A DNA stretch of 64,000 nt. Origin: Xylocopa sonorina (Eukaryota > Arthropoda > Insecta > Hymenoptera > Apidae). The stretch spans positions 868,001-932,000 of the forward strand of contig NW_027490110.1 of the NCBI RefSeq assembly GCF_050948175.1, in the 5' to 3' direction. The translations under genes were made by a program, and so were the position numbers. Position 1 is the first letter of the stretch. Every line of letters starts with the position of its first letter. The notes under the pieces are model-generated. The model had not been told where the DNA came from. It saw only the letters and a program-made list of their open reading frames with translations, and ran no database searches. This document shows positions 1 through 9,171 of this stretch, piece after piece.

Positions 1-1156
1 GCGTTTTAAGAAGCGTTAGAACTCTATTGCTACGATACGTAGACATCTGCAAACGCTATTTCCTTGCAAGGAAGTGTCGCATTTACATTCATTTGAAGTG
101 TAGACGAGGAATACATGACACTTCGCAAATCATATTATATCTTATCATGAAACATAGAAATGAGATGCGATATCGCGTTTTAAGAAGCATTAGAACACTA
201 TTGCTACGATAGGTAGACATTTGCAAACGCTATTTCCTTGCAAGGAAGTGTCGCATTTACATTCAGTTGATGTGTAGACGAGGAATACATAACACTTCGC
301 AAATCATATTATATCTTACCATGAAACATAGAAATGAGATGCGATATCGCGTTTTAAGGAGCATTAGAACACTATTGCTACGATAGGTAGACATTTGCAA
401 GCGCTATTTCCTTGCAAGGAAGTGTCGCATTTACATTCACTTGATGTGTAGACGAGGAATACATAACACTTCGCAAATCATATTATATCTTACCATGAAA
501 CATAGAAATGAGATGCGATATCGCGTTTTAAGAAGCATTAGAACTCTATTGCTACGATACGTAGATATCTGCGAACGCTATTTCCTTGCAAGGAAGTGTC
601 GCATTTACATTCATTTGAAGTGTAGACGAGGAATACATGACACTTCGCAAATCATATTATATCTTATCATGAAACATAGAAATGAGATGCGATATCGCGT
701 TTTAAGAAGCATTAGAACACTATTGCTACGATAGGTAGACATTTGCAAACGCTATTTCCTTGCAAGGAAGTGTCGCATTTACATTCATTTGAAGTGTAGA
801 CGAGGAATACATAACACTTCGCAAATCATATTATATCTTTCCATGAAACATAGAAATGAGATGCGATATCGCGTTTTAAGAAGCATTAGAACTCTATTGC
901 TACGATACGTAGACATCTGCAAACGCTATTTCCTTGCAAGGAAGTGTCGCATTTACATTCATTTGAAGTGTAGACGAGGAATACATGACACTTCGCAAAT
1001 CATATTATATCTTATCATGAAACATAGAAATGAGATGCGAAATCGCGTTTTAAGAAGCATTAGAACACTATTGCTACGATAGGTAGACATTTGCAAACGC
1101 TATTTCCTTGCAAGGAAGTGTCGCATTTACATTCATTTGAAGTGTAGACGAGGAAT

Positions 1157-2996
1157 ACATAACACTTCGCAAATCATATTATATCTTACCATGAAACATA
1201 GAAATGAGATGCGATATCGCGTTTTAAGAAGCATTAGAACTCTATTGCTACGATACCTAGACATCTGCAGACGCTATTTCCTAGCAATGAAGTGTCGCAT
1301 TTACATTCATTTGAAGTGTAGACGAGGAATACATAACTCTTCGCAAGTCATATTATATCTAACCATGAAACATAGAAATGAGATGCGATATCGCGTTTTA
1401 AGAAGCATTAGAACTCTATTGCTACGATACGTAGACATCGGCAAACGCTATTTCCTTGCAAGGAAGTGTCGCATTTACATTCATTTGATGTGTAGACGAG
1501 GAATACATAACACTTCGCAAATCATATTATATCTTACCATGAAACATAGAAATGAGATGCGATATCGCGTTTTAAGAAGCATTAGAACACTATTGCTACG
1601 ATACGTAGACATCTGCAAACGCTATTTCCTTGCAAGGAAGTGTCGCATTTACATTCATTTGAAGTGTAGACGAGGAATACATAACACTCTGCAAATCATA
1701 TTATATCTTACCATGAAACATAGAAATTAGATGCGATATCGCGTTTTAAGAAGCATTAGAACTCTATTGCTACGATACGTAGACATCTGCAAACGCTATT
1801 TCCTTGCAAGGAAGTGTCGCATTTACATTCATTTGAAGTGCAGACGAGGAATACATGACACTTCGCAAATCATATTATATCTTATCATGAAACATAGTAA
1901 TGAGATGCGATATCGCGTTTTAAGAAGCATTAGAACACTATTGCTACGATAGGTAGACATTTGCAAACGCTATTTCCTTGCAAGGAAGTGTCGCATTTAC
2001 ATTCAGTTGATGTGTACACGAGGAATACATAACACTTCGCAAATCATATTATATCTTACCATGAAACATAGAAATGAGATGCGATATCGCGTTTTAAGAA
2101 TCATAAGAACTCTATTGCTACGATACGTAGACATCTGTAAACGCTATTTCCTTGCAAGGAAGTGTCGCATTTACATTCATTTGAAGTGTAGACGAGGAAT
2201 GCATAACACTTCGCAAATCATATTATATCTTACCATGAAACATAGAAATGAGATGCGATATCGCGTTTTAAGAAGCATTAGAACTCTATTGCTACGATAC
2301 CTAGACATCTGCAGACGCTATTTCCTAGCAATGAAGTGTCGCATTTACATTCATTTGAAGTGTAGACGAGGAATACATAACTCTTCGCAAGTCATATTAT
2401 ATCTAACCATGAAACATAGAAATGAGATGCGATATCGCGTTTTAAGAAGCATTAGAACACTATTGCTACGATACGTAGACATCGGCAAACGCTATTTCCT
2501 TGCAAGGAAGTGTCGCATTTACATTCATTTGATGTGTAGACGAGGAATACATAACACTTCGCAAATCATATTATATCTTACCATGAAACATAGAAATGAG
2601 ATGCGATATCGCGTTTTAAGAAGCATTAGAACACTATTGCTACGATACGTAGACATCTGCAAACGCTATTTCCTTGCAAGGAAGTGTCGCATTTACATTC
2701 ATTTGAAGTGTAGACGAGGAATACATAACACTCTGCAAATCATATTATATCTTACCATGAAACATAGAAATTAGATGCGATATCGCGTTTTAAGAAGCAT
2801 TAGAACTCTATTGCTACGATACGTAGACATCTGCAAACGCTATTTCCTTGCAAGGAAGTGTCGCATTTACATTCATTTGAAGTGCAGACGAGGAATACAT
2901 GACACTTCGCAAATCATATTATATCTTATCATGAAACATAGTAATGAGATGCGATATCGCGTTTTAAGAAGCATTAGAACACTATTGCTACGATAG
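1157..2996 (+). repeat. Six-monomer (1,044-bp) higher-order duplication
   Basis: The stretch from about 1157 to 1952 recurs at about 2201 to 2996, offset 1,044 bp (6 x 174). Rare variants are shared in the same order: cctagcaatgaag at 1279 and 2323, gacatcggc at 1434 and 2478, ctctgcaaatc at 1687 and 2731, and catagtaatgag at 1892 and 2936. At least one base differs (aactct against aacact near 1420 and 2464), so the duplication is recent but not the newest in the window. Confidence 0.85.
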
Positions 2997-3000
2997 GTAG
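2997..3000. other. Target site duplication GTAG, left copy
   Basis: The four bases before the left LTR are GTAG, and the same four bases follow the right LTR at 12020-12023. Removing the element and one copy restores an ordinary satellite junction (gatag-gtag-acatttgc). A 4-bp duplication is usual for gypsy-type integrases. Confidence 0.93.
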
Positions 3001-3870
3001 TGTCACGTCCCGAGGTGCGGTTGCGCTCGCAACGGTGGCACAAAGTCGTAACCGTTCCCGAAAATAACGCGAATTGCGTCCGGACCGGGTTCGTTGGCGT
3101 TTCGGACTCGATAAAACGGTAATTAACACGAAACTTACCTTGTGATGGCTTGATTCTACTGTCTGATTTCTCTTTCCAGGTACCTGGAGCGCCTTGAATC
3201 CGCAACCGGGATGGCGGCGGCGTACGGCTGGAACGGAGGTACGGGTCGTGCGGCGAAGGAAACCTCCTTCACAGGAACCAGGGCTCGAACGTAGGAAATT
3301 GAATATTCTGGTGCATCACCCACGTATTCCCGAGCGAGACGACGAATAAACTCTCTCCTCCCCGCGCGTCGTGTACGCTTTGTCGGAGGTGCAAGGCTCG
3401 TCGAGAATACTTGAACTTCGGTCGAGTACGGCGCGGCTAAGCGTTGGTTCGCTCTAGCTTACCGGGATCAACCTGGGCGCAAGATATTCTGTACACGGTA
3501 GAAGTGAGGATGGAGCAACTAAGCGCTGGTTCGCTCTAGTCGTCGAGCCTCAAGACTATCGCAGATGAGATATAGAAATAGAATAATCGCGAGCGTACCC
3601 GTGGAGTAGAATTAAGGAATTGTATTTGAACTTGAATAAAGATACTTTGAATCTGGTAAAAATAAACTATATTCTATGATTTCACTATACTAGATACACT
3701 TGACTAAATTCTAAGTTACTGACTAGCGGTTACAATGAGATATAGAAATAGTTAAAGTATCGAATGGACTCCGCTATGGGAGTATGGATAGAGACGAATG
3801 CATTAGAGCTAATTGCTCGTTGCGAATGAGCCTATTGCTCGGAAGTGCATCGTTCGGATGCTGGATTAGA

Positions 3871-3978
3871 ACTCCTCGGTTCGGAGATGAGATACGAACT
3901 CTCCAGTTCGGAGATGAGATACCAACTCTCCCGTTCGGAGGTGAGATTGGAACTCCTCCGTTCGGAGGCGAGATTGGA
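3871..3978 (-). repeat. Four 27-bp tandem repeats in the 3' LTR
   Basis: Four adjacent 27-bp units start at 3871, 3898, 3925 and 3952. Each contains a gttcgga core and a gagat motif, and a partial unit precedes them at about 3851-3870. The units differ at a few bases, so they are older than the insertion. If transcription starts near 4160, they lie in the transcribed R/U5 leader. Their role is unknown; protein binding or RNA structure are both possible. Confidence 0.9.
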
Positions 3979-4037
3979 ACTGACTCTCGGATCTCGCGTC
4001 CGCGACCTCCTCGGGTCGCGCGGCGCGCGAGTCGCTG

Positions 4038-4121
4038 GGCCCTCGCGGTGGGGCGGACGGTCGGAGTAGGGCGGCCGCTCGGCCCTCGTGGTGGGGCGGC
4101 CGTTCGGAGTGGGGCGCGGCC
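4038..4121 (-). repeat. GC-rich 43-bp duplication in the 3' LTR
   Basis: Two imperfect copies of about 43 bp start at 4038 and 4081. Both begin ggccctcg, continue through gtggggcgg, and share a tcggagt core. Together with the 27-bp repeats they form a structured, repeat-rich part of the LTR. Confidence 0.75.
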
Positions 4122-4162
4122 CGCGTTAAGCGTGAGCCGCGAGCGTCGAGTGTGCGCGCGAG

Positions 4163-4183
4163 TGCACGGAACATAACCGTGCA
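4163..4183. other. Perfect 7-bp inverted repeat with 7-nt loop in the 3' LTR
   Basis: TGCACGG at 4163-4169 is mirrored by CCGTGCA at 4177-4183. It sits just downstream, on the element's strand, of the TATA-like stretch, close to where transcription would start. The same structure is in the 5' LTR at 11627-11647. Confidence 0.6.
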
Positions 4184-4186
4184 TGA

Positions 4187-4198
4187 ATAAAATATATA
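4187..4198 (-). promoter_or_regulatory. Possible TATA region of the 3' LTR
   Basis: On the minus strand this reads TATATATTTTAT and is the only strong TATA-like run I see in the LTR on that strand. If used, transcription would begin near 4160-4165, giving a U3 of about 390 bp and a very long R/U5 of about 1.16 kb. From this LTR, transcription would leave the element and enter the satellite at 3000 and below. This rests on the motif alone. Confidence 0.35.
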
Positions 4199-4263
4199 CA
4201 TATATTTACTTAAATCTAGGTGTGTGTTGGTGTGTATGTACATATATGGGTAGTGTGCTTATT

Positions 4264-7200
4264 CTAATCCCACATGTACGAGAAGTACGTATAGGGCTTC
4301 GTGATCGCTGGGGATTCGACCCAGTACGTGTCGGAGAGCTCCTCGCCCTCGTAATACGGGGTGAAGTCCTCCCCCTCGTGTGTGGAGATCGCGCGTGGGC
4401 GCGGCATGCTGCATCCCTCTTCCCTCTCGTACCTTTGTCTCCTTCTGTAGGGACGGCGAGTCGGCGGGTGGCCCGTGTGCAGGGGCTCCGGATACGGATG
4501 CTGGGGATGATGAGGTGGACGCCGGAGGGTGGCAGGCGGTACGCCTGACGTTACACCACCCCCCTTGGAAAAAGAATCTCGGCCATGCCGAGATCTCTTG
4601 TCTGTTGGGTAGATTTCGGGATGCTGGATCCTTCTCTTGGTCCTGTCGGCTGGATGCTGCGGAATCTGAGGTTTTTCGCCTGGTTGATCCTGGCGATAAC
4701 GTTTGGAGATTGGACCGTGACTGCGGGCTTCCTTCGGATTGCAGGCACTTTCGTCGCTTTCACTTTCAGCGTTCGTTTGAATGTCACTGCTCTCACTGAC
4801 TTCATTTTCAGTTTTTCGCACTTTTCTTTCACTAGCATCCACACTCTGCATACTATGCATTCGTTTACAAATTTTGATTTTGTTCGTATGAACAATTTTA
4901 TGGCGCCCTTTTACATTTAGCTTAACATTACAGTTGCCCAAAATTTCGAGGATACGGTACGGTCCAGAGTATTGTGCCTGGAACTTATGTTTGTTCGGCT
5001 CTTTTAAAAGATAGACCCATTGGCCTACCTCGAAGTTTTGGACATTGAGATTTCGGTCATAATAATATTTAGAACGGCGTTTCGCATTGTCTAGATTGGC
5101 TTTAGCCAAATCCTGAGATTTCGAGATTTTCTCCTGAAGTTGTATAAGATAGTCGCTATAAGTTTCGTTATCAGAGCTGTCCTGAAAAGGAGTGGCTGAC
5201 GGCGTCCTAGCTATCCTGCCGAACACTAGTTCGTGTGGGGTGTATAATGTACCCTCGTGCACACTGGTGTTGTATGAAAACATTGCATACGGTAACCAAT
5301 TCACCCAATCGTTACTCGACTCTATGTAATGCTTCAGATATTCGGCCAGGACGTGGTGAGATCGTTCAACGGACCCGTTTGTCTGTGGATGGAACGCAGT
5401 GGACTTGTATTGCTTAATACGGAATTTGATTGCTATGGCTTTAATCAAGCTATTTATAAAGTTCGAACCTTGGTCCGTGAGTATGCCTTTCGGGCATCCG
5501 AACTTACAAATGAATTCTTTTATTAAAGCTTCGGCAATGTCTACTGCGGTGGTGGTTTTGAGAGGAACTGCGACTGAGTATTTAGTGAGGAGATCTTGGA
5601 TCGTGAGGATACTTGTATAACCGTCGGAAGTTTCGGGAAGAGGACCCATTACGTCCATTGAAATCTTATCGAATGCCCTGCCAGGGGTGTCGGTTAAAGT
5701 GAGAGGCTGTCTGGTCTTTACCCGGACCAGTTTCTCTGTCTGACAACTTTTACATTTGCCAATGTATTCTTGTATTTGTGTTTTCATGTTTGGCCAAAAG
5801 TATTGTTGTCTGATGCGAGAATAAGTTTTATTAACCCCTTTGTGACCTCCCACAGGGGAGTCGTGGTTTTCTCTTATTATTTTCAGTCGCTCTTCGACCG
5901 AAGGGGTTTTAATGAGGCCCTGGCAGACCGTAATCTGGACAGTTGTTTCGTAAAACAGGTCTTGAAGGATTTTCTGGATTCGGGACCAGGATACGGAGTC
6001 TAGATAGGTTTGTGCGATACTAAATGTTTGTAATTGTAATTCGTTTACAACGTCGCACAAGGATCTGAATGTTTCTATTACGGTCTGGAAATTGATTGAT
6101 CTGGTGGAATGTTCGATGATTGGAAGCTGGATTTGGAATTCGTTTCCGATTTGTATGACTTTGGCTTTGGTAAGGACGTGATTTTTGTTTAGGAGGAATT
6201 TTTCAGCGTTTGCTAGATCTTTGGCGCCCGTGTCATAGGGGTGCCCAGATTGCGTGACGAAGACAACTACATTGTCTCGTCGCGTTGATAATGCGTCACG
6301 GCTGAAATTAAATAGAGGTTCGCGTCGGAAAAATTCATTTGGAGCAGGAGTATAGAAGTCGGTGCTGTCGCTGGCGACTTGCGGAGGTGGTGCTGTGTTG
6401 GTACGGAAGGACGTGCCTGGAGTCGGTAATTCAGGTTCTGATGTTACCGGAGTAGGAGGAGGCGCTAGTGTGGTATACTTTTTACGGGTTTCCGGAGGCA
6501 CATCGAAGATGTCGTCCTCCGAGTTTTCTGAATACGAGAGCGGAAAAATTTGAGCGGGATTCCGCGACAATGCGTCCGCATTAAGGTTCGTTTTTCCACT
6601 TTTATAGACCATCTCGTAGTCAAATTCCGCTAACTTAAGCCTCCACCGTACGAGTCTACTTGACGGGTCCTTGACCGAATTCATCCACACTAACGGTCGA
6701 TGGTCGGTAACGAGTTTGAATTGATTACCGTATATGTATGGACGAAAGTAATGGACGGCGTAGACAATCGCCAGACACTCCTTCTCGATCGTGGAGTAGT
6801 TTTTCTCCGCAGCGTTTAACAGTCGCGACGTGTACGCGATTGGCAAGTCGCGGCCTATTGGTCCTTGACTCAAGATAGCACCAATAGCTTCGGCGGACGC
6901 GTCGGTCGTTATCACGAATGGTTGTTTAAAGTTGGGGTACTGCAAGATAGGCGCTTCGCATAGGCAATCTCGGAGTTTGACGAATGAATTCTCATGCTCG
7001 TTACGCCATACAAAGGGCGCGTCCTTTTTTAACAAATTCGTTAGAGGCTTAGCAATATTGGAAAAATTTGCGATGAACCGCCTGTAGTATCCCGCGAGCC
7101 CGAGGAATTGTTTGATCTGTTTCGCGTTGCGCGGGCGCGGAAAATTTTTGACGGCGCTAATTTTCGCAGGGTCAGGTTTTACACCGTGCTCACTGATAAT

Positions 7201-9171
7201 ATGACCCAAATAGCTTACTTCTCTCCTCAAGAATTCGCACTTATCCGGCTGCAATACTAAATTAGCTTCTTTGAGCCGTTGAGTTAATTTATCGAATTTA
7301 AGTCGATGTTCTTGAAGAGAGCTAGCGTAGATAACAATGTCGTCCAAATAGACGAAAATTTCGTTCCCCTGGAGACCGGACAGGACATTGTCCATAAGTC
7401 GTTGGAACGTCGCTGGCGCATTTTTTAATCCGAATGGCATTCTTTTAAATTCATAATGCCCGTGAGGCGTCGAAAAAGCAGTTTTAGGAGCATCGGCGGG
7501 CTCCATTGGGATCTGGTGAAATCCGCTCGCGAGATCGAATGTACTAAAATACTTCGCACTCCCGAGCTGATCAAGTATCTCGGTAATGCAAGGGAGGGGA
7601 TAGGCATCGGCGACAGATTTCTCATTGAGTGCGCGGTAGTCGATGACGACGCGCCATTGCTTGTTGCCCAAGGAGTCCGGTTTCTTTGGGACAACCCACA
7701 ATGGCGAATTATATGGTGATTTTGACGGAGAGATGACACCATTTTGTAAAAATTTGTCGACTTGTCGTCGAATCTCCTCCTTATGAGCTGGTGGGAATCG
7801 GTATTGTTTCACATTGACGGGGCGGTCGTCGACGGTTGGAATCTTGTGCGTGGTTGCTGACGTATGCCCTAATTTATCCCCCTCAATGTGAAAAAGCTCC
7901 TGCGTGCTTTGAACGAGACGGACGACGTGCTCTCTTTCCTCTGCGTTGAGGTGGTCGAGACGGAGGAGACTAAGAATTCGATCTAGGCGAGATTTCGAAG
8001 GATTGGCGGATTTCGATGTCTGTTTTAACGGCGCCTGTTGTATATTATTTTTAACCGCCTGAGCATAGGAGATTTGTTGAACATTCGCGATTTTGCAACG
8101 CGAAGGAGGAGTTTCGAGTGTCGAATATGGTGTCTGACTCGAGAAAGAAATAGAAGTTTTCCCTTTTTGGGATGAGCCGATCGGTACGGCGGATACGTTA
8201 GATTTAGTAGATTTAGAAAAAACCGGATACAGCGACGGACTATCCTCCTCGTGGAGGGGAGTCATGATTTGCGCGGGCTCAAGTACGATTTCTGGTAACG
8301 CGATTTCGACGGCGCGGTCGGATGAATTAATTATTCGAGTTACCGCTTTGCCCCGAATTACTCTGACGAGAGCGTTTCCGAAAAATATACCCGGCGCAAG
8401 ATCGATACGGGGAATTATACCTTCCGCGAGGTTCGAATTAACTACGCGGACCTTGATACCGATATTTGATCTCGGCGGAATGGAGATACGGTCTCCTGAC
8501 TTCGGAGAAGCTGCTTTGTCTTGCGTTCGAAGCTTCGATTTCGTTGCTGCATCGCGTTTCAGCGGAGGCGATGATTTACGCGGCGGGCGCGGCGGCGGAG
8601 GGGGAATAGATTCCGTGCGCGGCGCTTGTTTACGTTTCGGCGATAGGAGAGGCTTTATTTTCGAGTCCGGTGACGGTTCCTCGAGTGTTTCGATATCGTC
8701 TTCGAAAGGAATTCTCTTACCATTCCATTTGATTATTTTATTTGGAAAAGAGATTTCTGCGTCCATACAGAACCCGGAGCCGAGGATCCCGCTTGGTTTA
8801 AGGGGAAAATCATCCTCGACCACATTAAAAGGGACGACGCGACCGAAAATGACAAGATTCACCGTCCCTAAGGTTGCGGTTTTGCCATCGGTTACCCCTG
8901 TTATTATTACGATCTCGGACTTATCGATTCGCGCGGATGCTTTTAGAGCCGAACGTTTTATAATATTTATTTCCGCCCCAGTGTCCACCATGAAGCGAGT
9001 TGGTGAAATTAGAAGATCGGATTTTAGAATTACGTTTGGCGTGCTAGTTTTTCCGGTTATGTTTATCGCGGCGTTTCGTCGATTTCCGCGTTGGAGTTGT
9101 TCGCGGCGAGAGGACAGACTTGGTGCGCGGCCTCGCCACCTGTCTCGCGGCGGGTGCGGAGGCCATTGTCG
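4264..9171 (-). CDS. Pol polyprotein: protease, reverse transcriptase, RNase H, integrase (made as Gag-Pol by -1 frameshift)
   Basis: The frame is open from 9183, overlaps the end of gag, and ends at 4264. Numbering from the first Met at 8991 (1,575 residues): protease active site DTG at 3-5; a proline-rich then beta-rich stretch at 100-250 of unknown role; RT at about 400-590 with a catalytic Asp in FDLASG (486) and YLDD (548-551); RNase H with D697, E738, D763 and D806; integrase zinc finger H1043, H1050, C1080, C1083; integrase triad D1113, D1173, E1209 with the classic 35-residue spacing; GPY motif near 1343. The basic, proline-rich tail (from about 1390) crosses the polypurine tract into the LTR. 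The Met at 8991 lies too close to DTG to be the real start: the frame continues upstream with protease-like sequence. After slippage about 1,635 residues follow 404 of Gag. No internal stop or frameshift is seen, so the protein appears intact. It copies element RNA and integrates the cDNA. Confidence 0.96.
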   Translation of the reverse strand, partial: RQWPPHPPRDRWRGRAPSLSSRREQLQRGNRRNAAINITGKTSTPNVILKSDLLISPTRFMVDTGAEINIIKRSALKASARIDKSEIVIITGVTDGKTATLGTVNLVIFGRVVPFNVVEDDFPLKPSGILGSGFCMDAEISFPNKIIKWNGKRIPFEDDIETLEEPSPDSKIKPLLSPKRKQAPRTESIPPPPPRPPRKSSPPLKRDAATKSKLRTQDKAASPKSGDRISIPPRSNIGIKVRVVNSNLAEGIIPRIDLAPGIFFGNALVRVIRGKAVTRIINSSDRAVEIALPEIVLEPAQIMTPLHEEDSPSLYPVFSKSTKSNVSAVPIGSSQKGKTSISFSSQTPYSTLETPPSRCKIANVQQISYAQAVKNNIQQAPLKQTSKSANPSKSRLDRILSLLRLDHLNAEEREHVVRLVQSTQELFHIEGDKLGHTSATTHKIPTVDDRPVNVKQYRFPPAHKEEIRRQVDKFLQNGVISPSKSPYNSPLWVVPKKPDSLGNKQWRVVIDYRALNEKSVADAYPLPCITEILDQLGSAKYFSTFDLASGFHQIPMEPADAPKTAFSTPHGHYEFKRMPFGLKNAPATFQRLMDNVLSGLQGNEIFVYLDDIVIYASSLQEHRLKFDKLTQRLKEANLVLQPDKCEFLRREVSYLGHIISEHGVKPDPAKISAVKNFPRPRNAKQIKQFLGLAGYYRRFIANFSNIAKPLTNLLKKDAPFVWRNEHENSFVKLRDCLCEAPILQYPNFKQPFVITTDASAEAIGAILSQGPIGRDLPIAYTSRLLNAAEKNYSTIEKECLAIVYAVHYFRPYIYGNQFKLVTDHRPLVWMNSVKDPSSRLVRWRLKLAEFDYEMVYKSGKTNLNADALSRNPAQIFPLSYSENSEDDIFDVPPETRKKYTTLAPPPTPVTSEPELPTPGTSFRTNTAPPPQVASDSTDFYTPAPNEFFRREPLFNFSRDALSTRRDNVVVFVTQSGHPYDTGAKDLANAEKFLLNKNHVLTKAKVIQIGNEFQIQLPIIEHSTRSINFQTVIETFRSLCDVVNELQLQTFSIAQTYLDSVSWSRIQKILQDLFYETTVQITVCQGLIKTPSVEERLKIIRENHDSPVGGHKGVNKTYSRIRQQYFWPNMKTQIQEYIGKCKSCQTEKLVRVKTRQPLTLTDTPGRAFDKISMDVMGPLPETSDGYTSILTIQDLLTKYSVAVPLKTTTAVDIAEALIKEFICKFGCPKGILTDQGSNFINSLIKAIAIKFRIKQYKSTAFHPQTNGSVERSHHVLAEYLKHYIESSNDWVNWLPYAMFSYNTSVHEGTLYTPHELVFGRIARTPSATPFQDSSDNETYSDYLIQLQEKISKSQDLAKANLDNAKRRSKYYYDRNLNVQNFEVGQWVYLLKEPNKHKFQAQYSGPYRILEILGNCNVKLNVKGRHKIVHTNKIKICKRMHSMQSVDASERKVRKTENEVSESSDIQTNAESESDESACNPKEARSHGPISKRYRQDQPGEKPQIPQHPADRTKRRIQHPEIYPTDKRSRHGRDSFSKGGGVTSGVPPATLRRPPHHPQHPYPEPLHTGHPPTRRPYRRRQRYEREEGCSMPRPRAISTHEGEDFTPYYEGEELSDTYWVESPAITKPYTYFSYMWD
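4556..4566 (-). other. Polypurine tract next to the 3' LTR
   Basis: On the element's strand this reads AAGGGGGGTGG and abuts the LTR end exactly. It would prime plus-strand DNA synthesis. It has one pyrimidine. It lies within the pol reading frame, where it encodes a lysine and a run of glycines, so the tract is constrained both as protein and as primer. Confidence 0.85.

Larger units (their letters stand above)
1..3000 (+). repeat. 174-bp tandem satellite array, left block
   Basis: About 17 head-to-tail copies of a 174-bp monomer. The landmark gtagac recurs at 39, 213, 387, 561, 735, 909 and 1083, exactly 174 apart. In the first 1.1 kb two variants tend to alternate (gatacgtagacatctgc and gataggtagacatttgc), giving a partial 348-bp dimer pattern. 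The block stops at 3000 only because an LTR element is inserted there; the same monomer resumes in register at 12020. The + strand reads open for 58 codons per monomer, but stops recur at fixed variant positions, so no gene is called. The function is unknown; the size and structure fit a centromeric or pericentromeric satellite. Confidence 0.97.
3001..4555 (-). repeat. 3' LTR of the gypsy element (1,555 bp)
   Basis: In + strand orientation it begins TGTCAC and ends GTTACA, so on the element's strand it runs TGTAAC to GTGACA, with the usual TG...CA ends. It matches 10465-12019 at a constant offset with no indel. The first 292 bp on the element's strand (4555-4264) also encode the C-terminus of Pol. 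The rest (4263-3001) has no credible gene. It holds an AT-rich TATA-like stretch near 4187-4198, a GC-rich 43-bp duplication, and 27-bp tandem repeats. Two further short direct repeats lie at 3437-3457 and 3519-3539 (20 of 21 bases the same) and at 3565-3581 and 3735-3751 (17 bases). No AATAAA on the element's strand was noticed. Confidence 0.97.

Noticed and set aside
2873..3205. 110-codon minus-strand frame spanning LTR and satellite (also a similar one at 10385-10669)
   Set aside because: It combines LTR end sequence with unrelated flank; the two versions differ in their ends and share no domain.
3560..3760. Satellite-like words in the LTR (atgagatatagaaatag)
   Set aside because: The resemblance to atagaaatgagatgcg of the satellite is short and out of order; I regard it as chance, not shared origin.
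3774..4548. Several 70-140 codon frames on both strands of the LTR (also at 11238-12012)
   Set aside because: Overlapping frames in all directions, Arg/Gly/Pro-rich products, produced by GC-rich tandem repeats; none has a domain.
4264..4900. An env-like gene downstream of integrase
   Set aside because: The region is a continuous low-complexity tail of the pol frame ending in the LTR; no signal peptide, furin-like site or membrane segment is visible.
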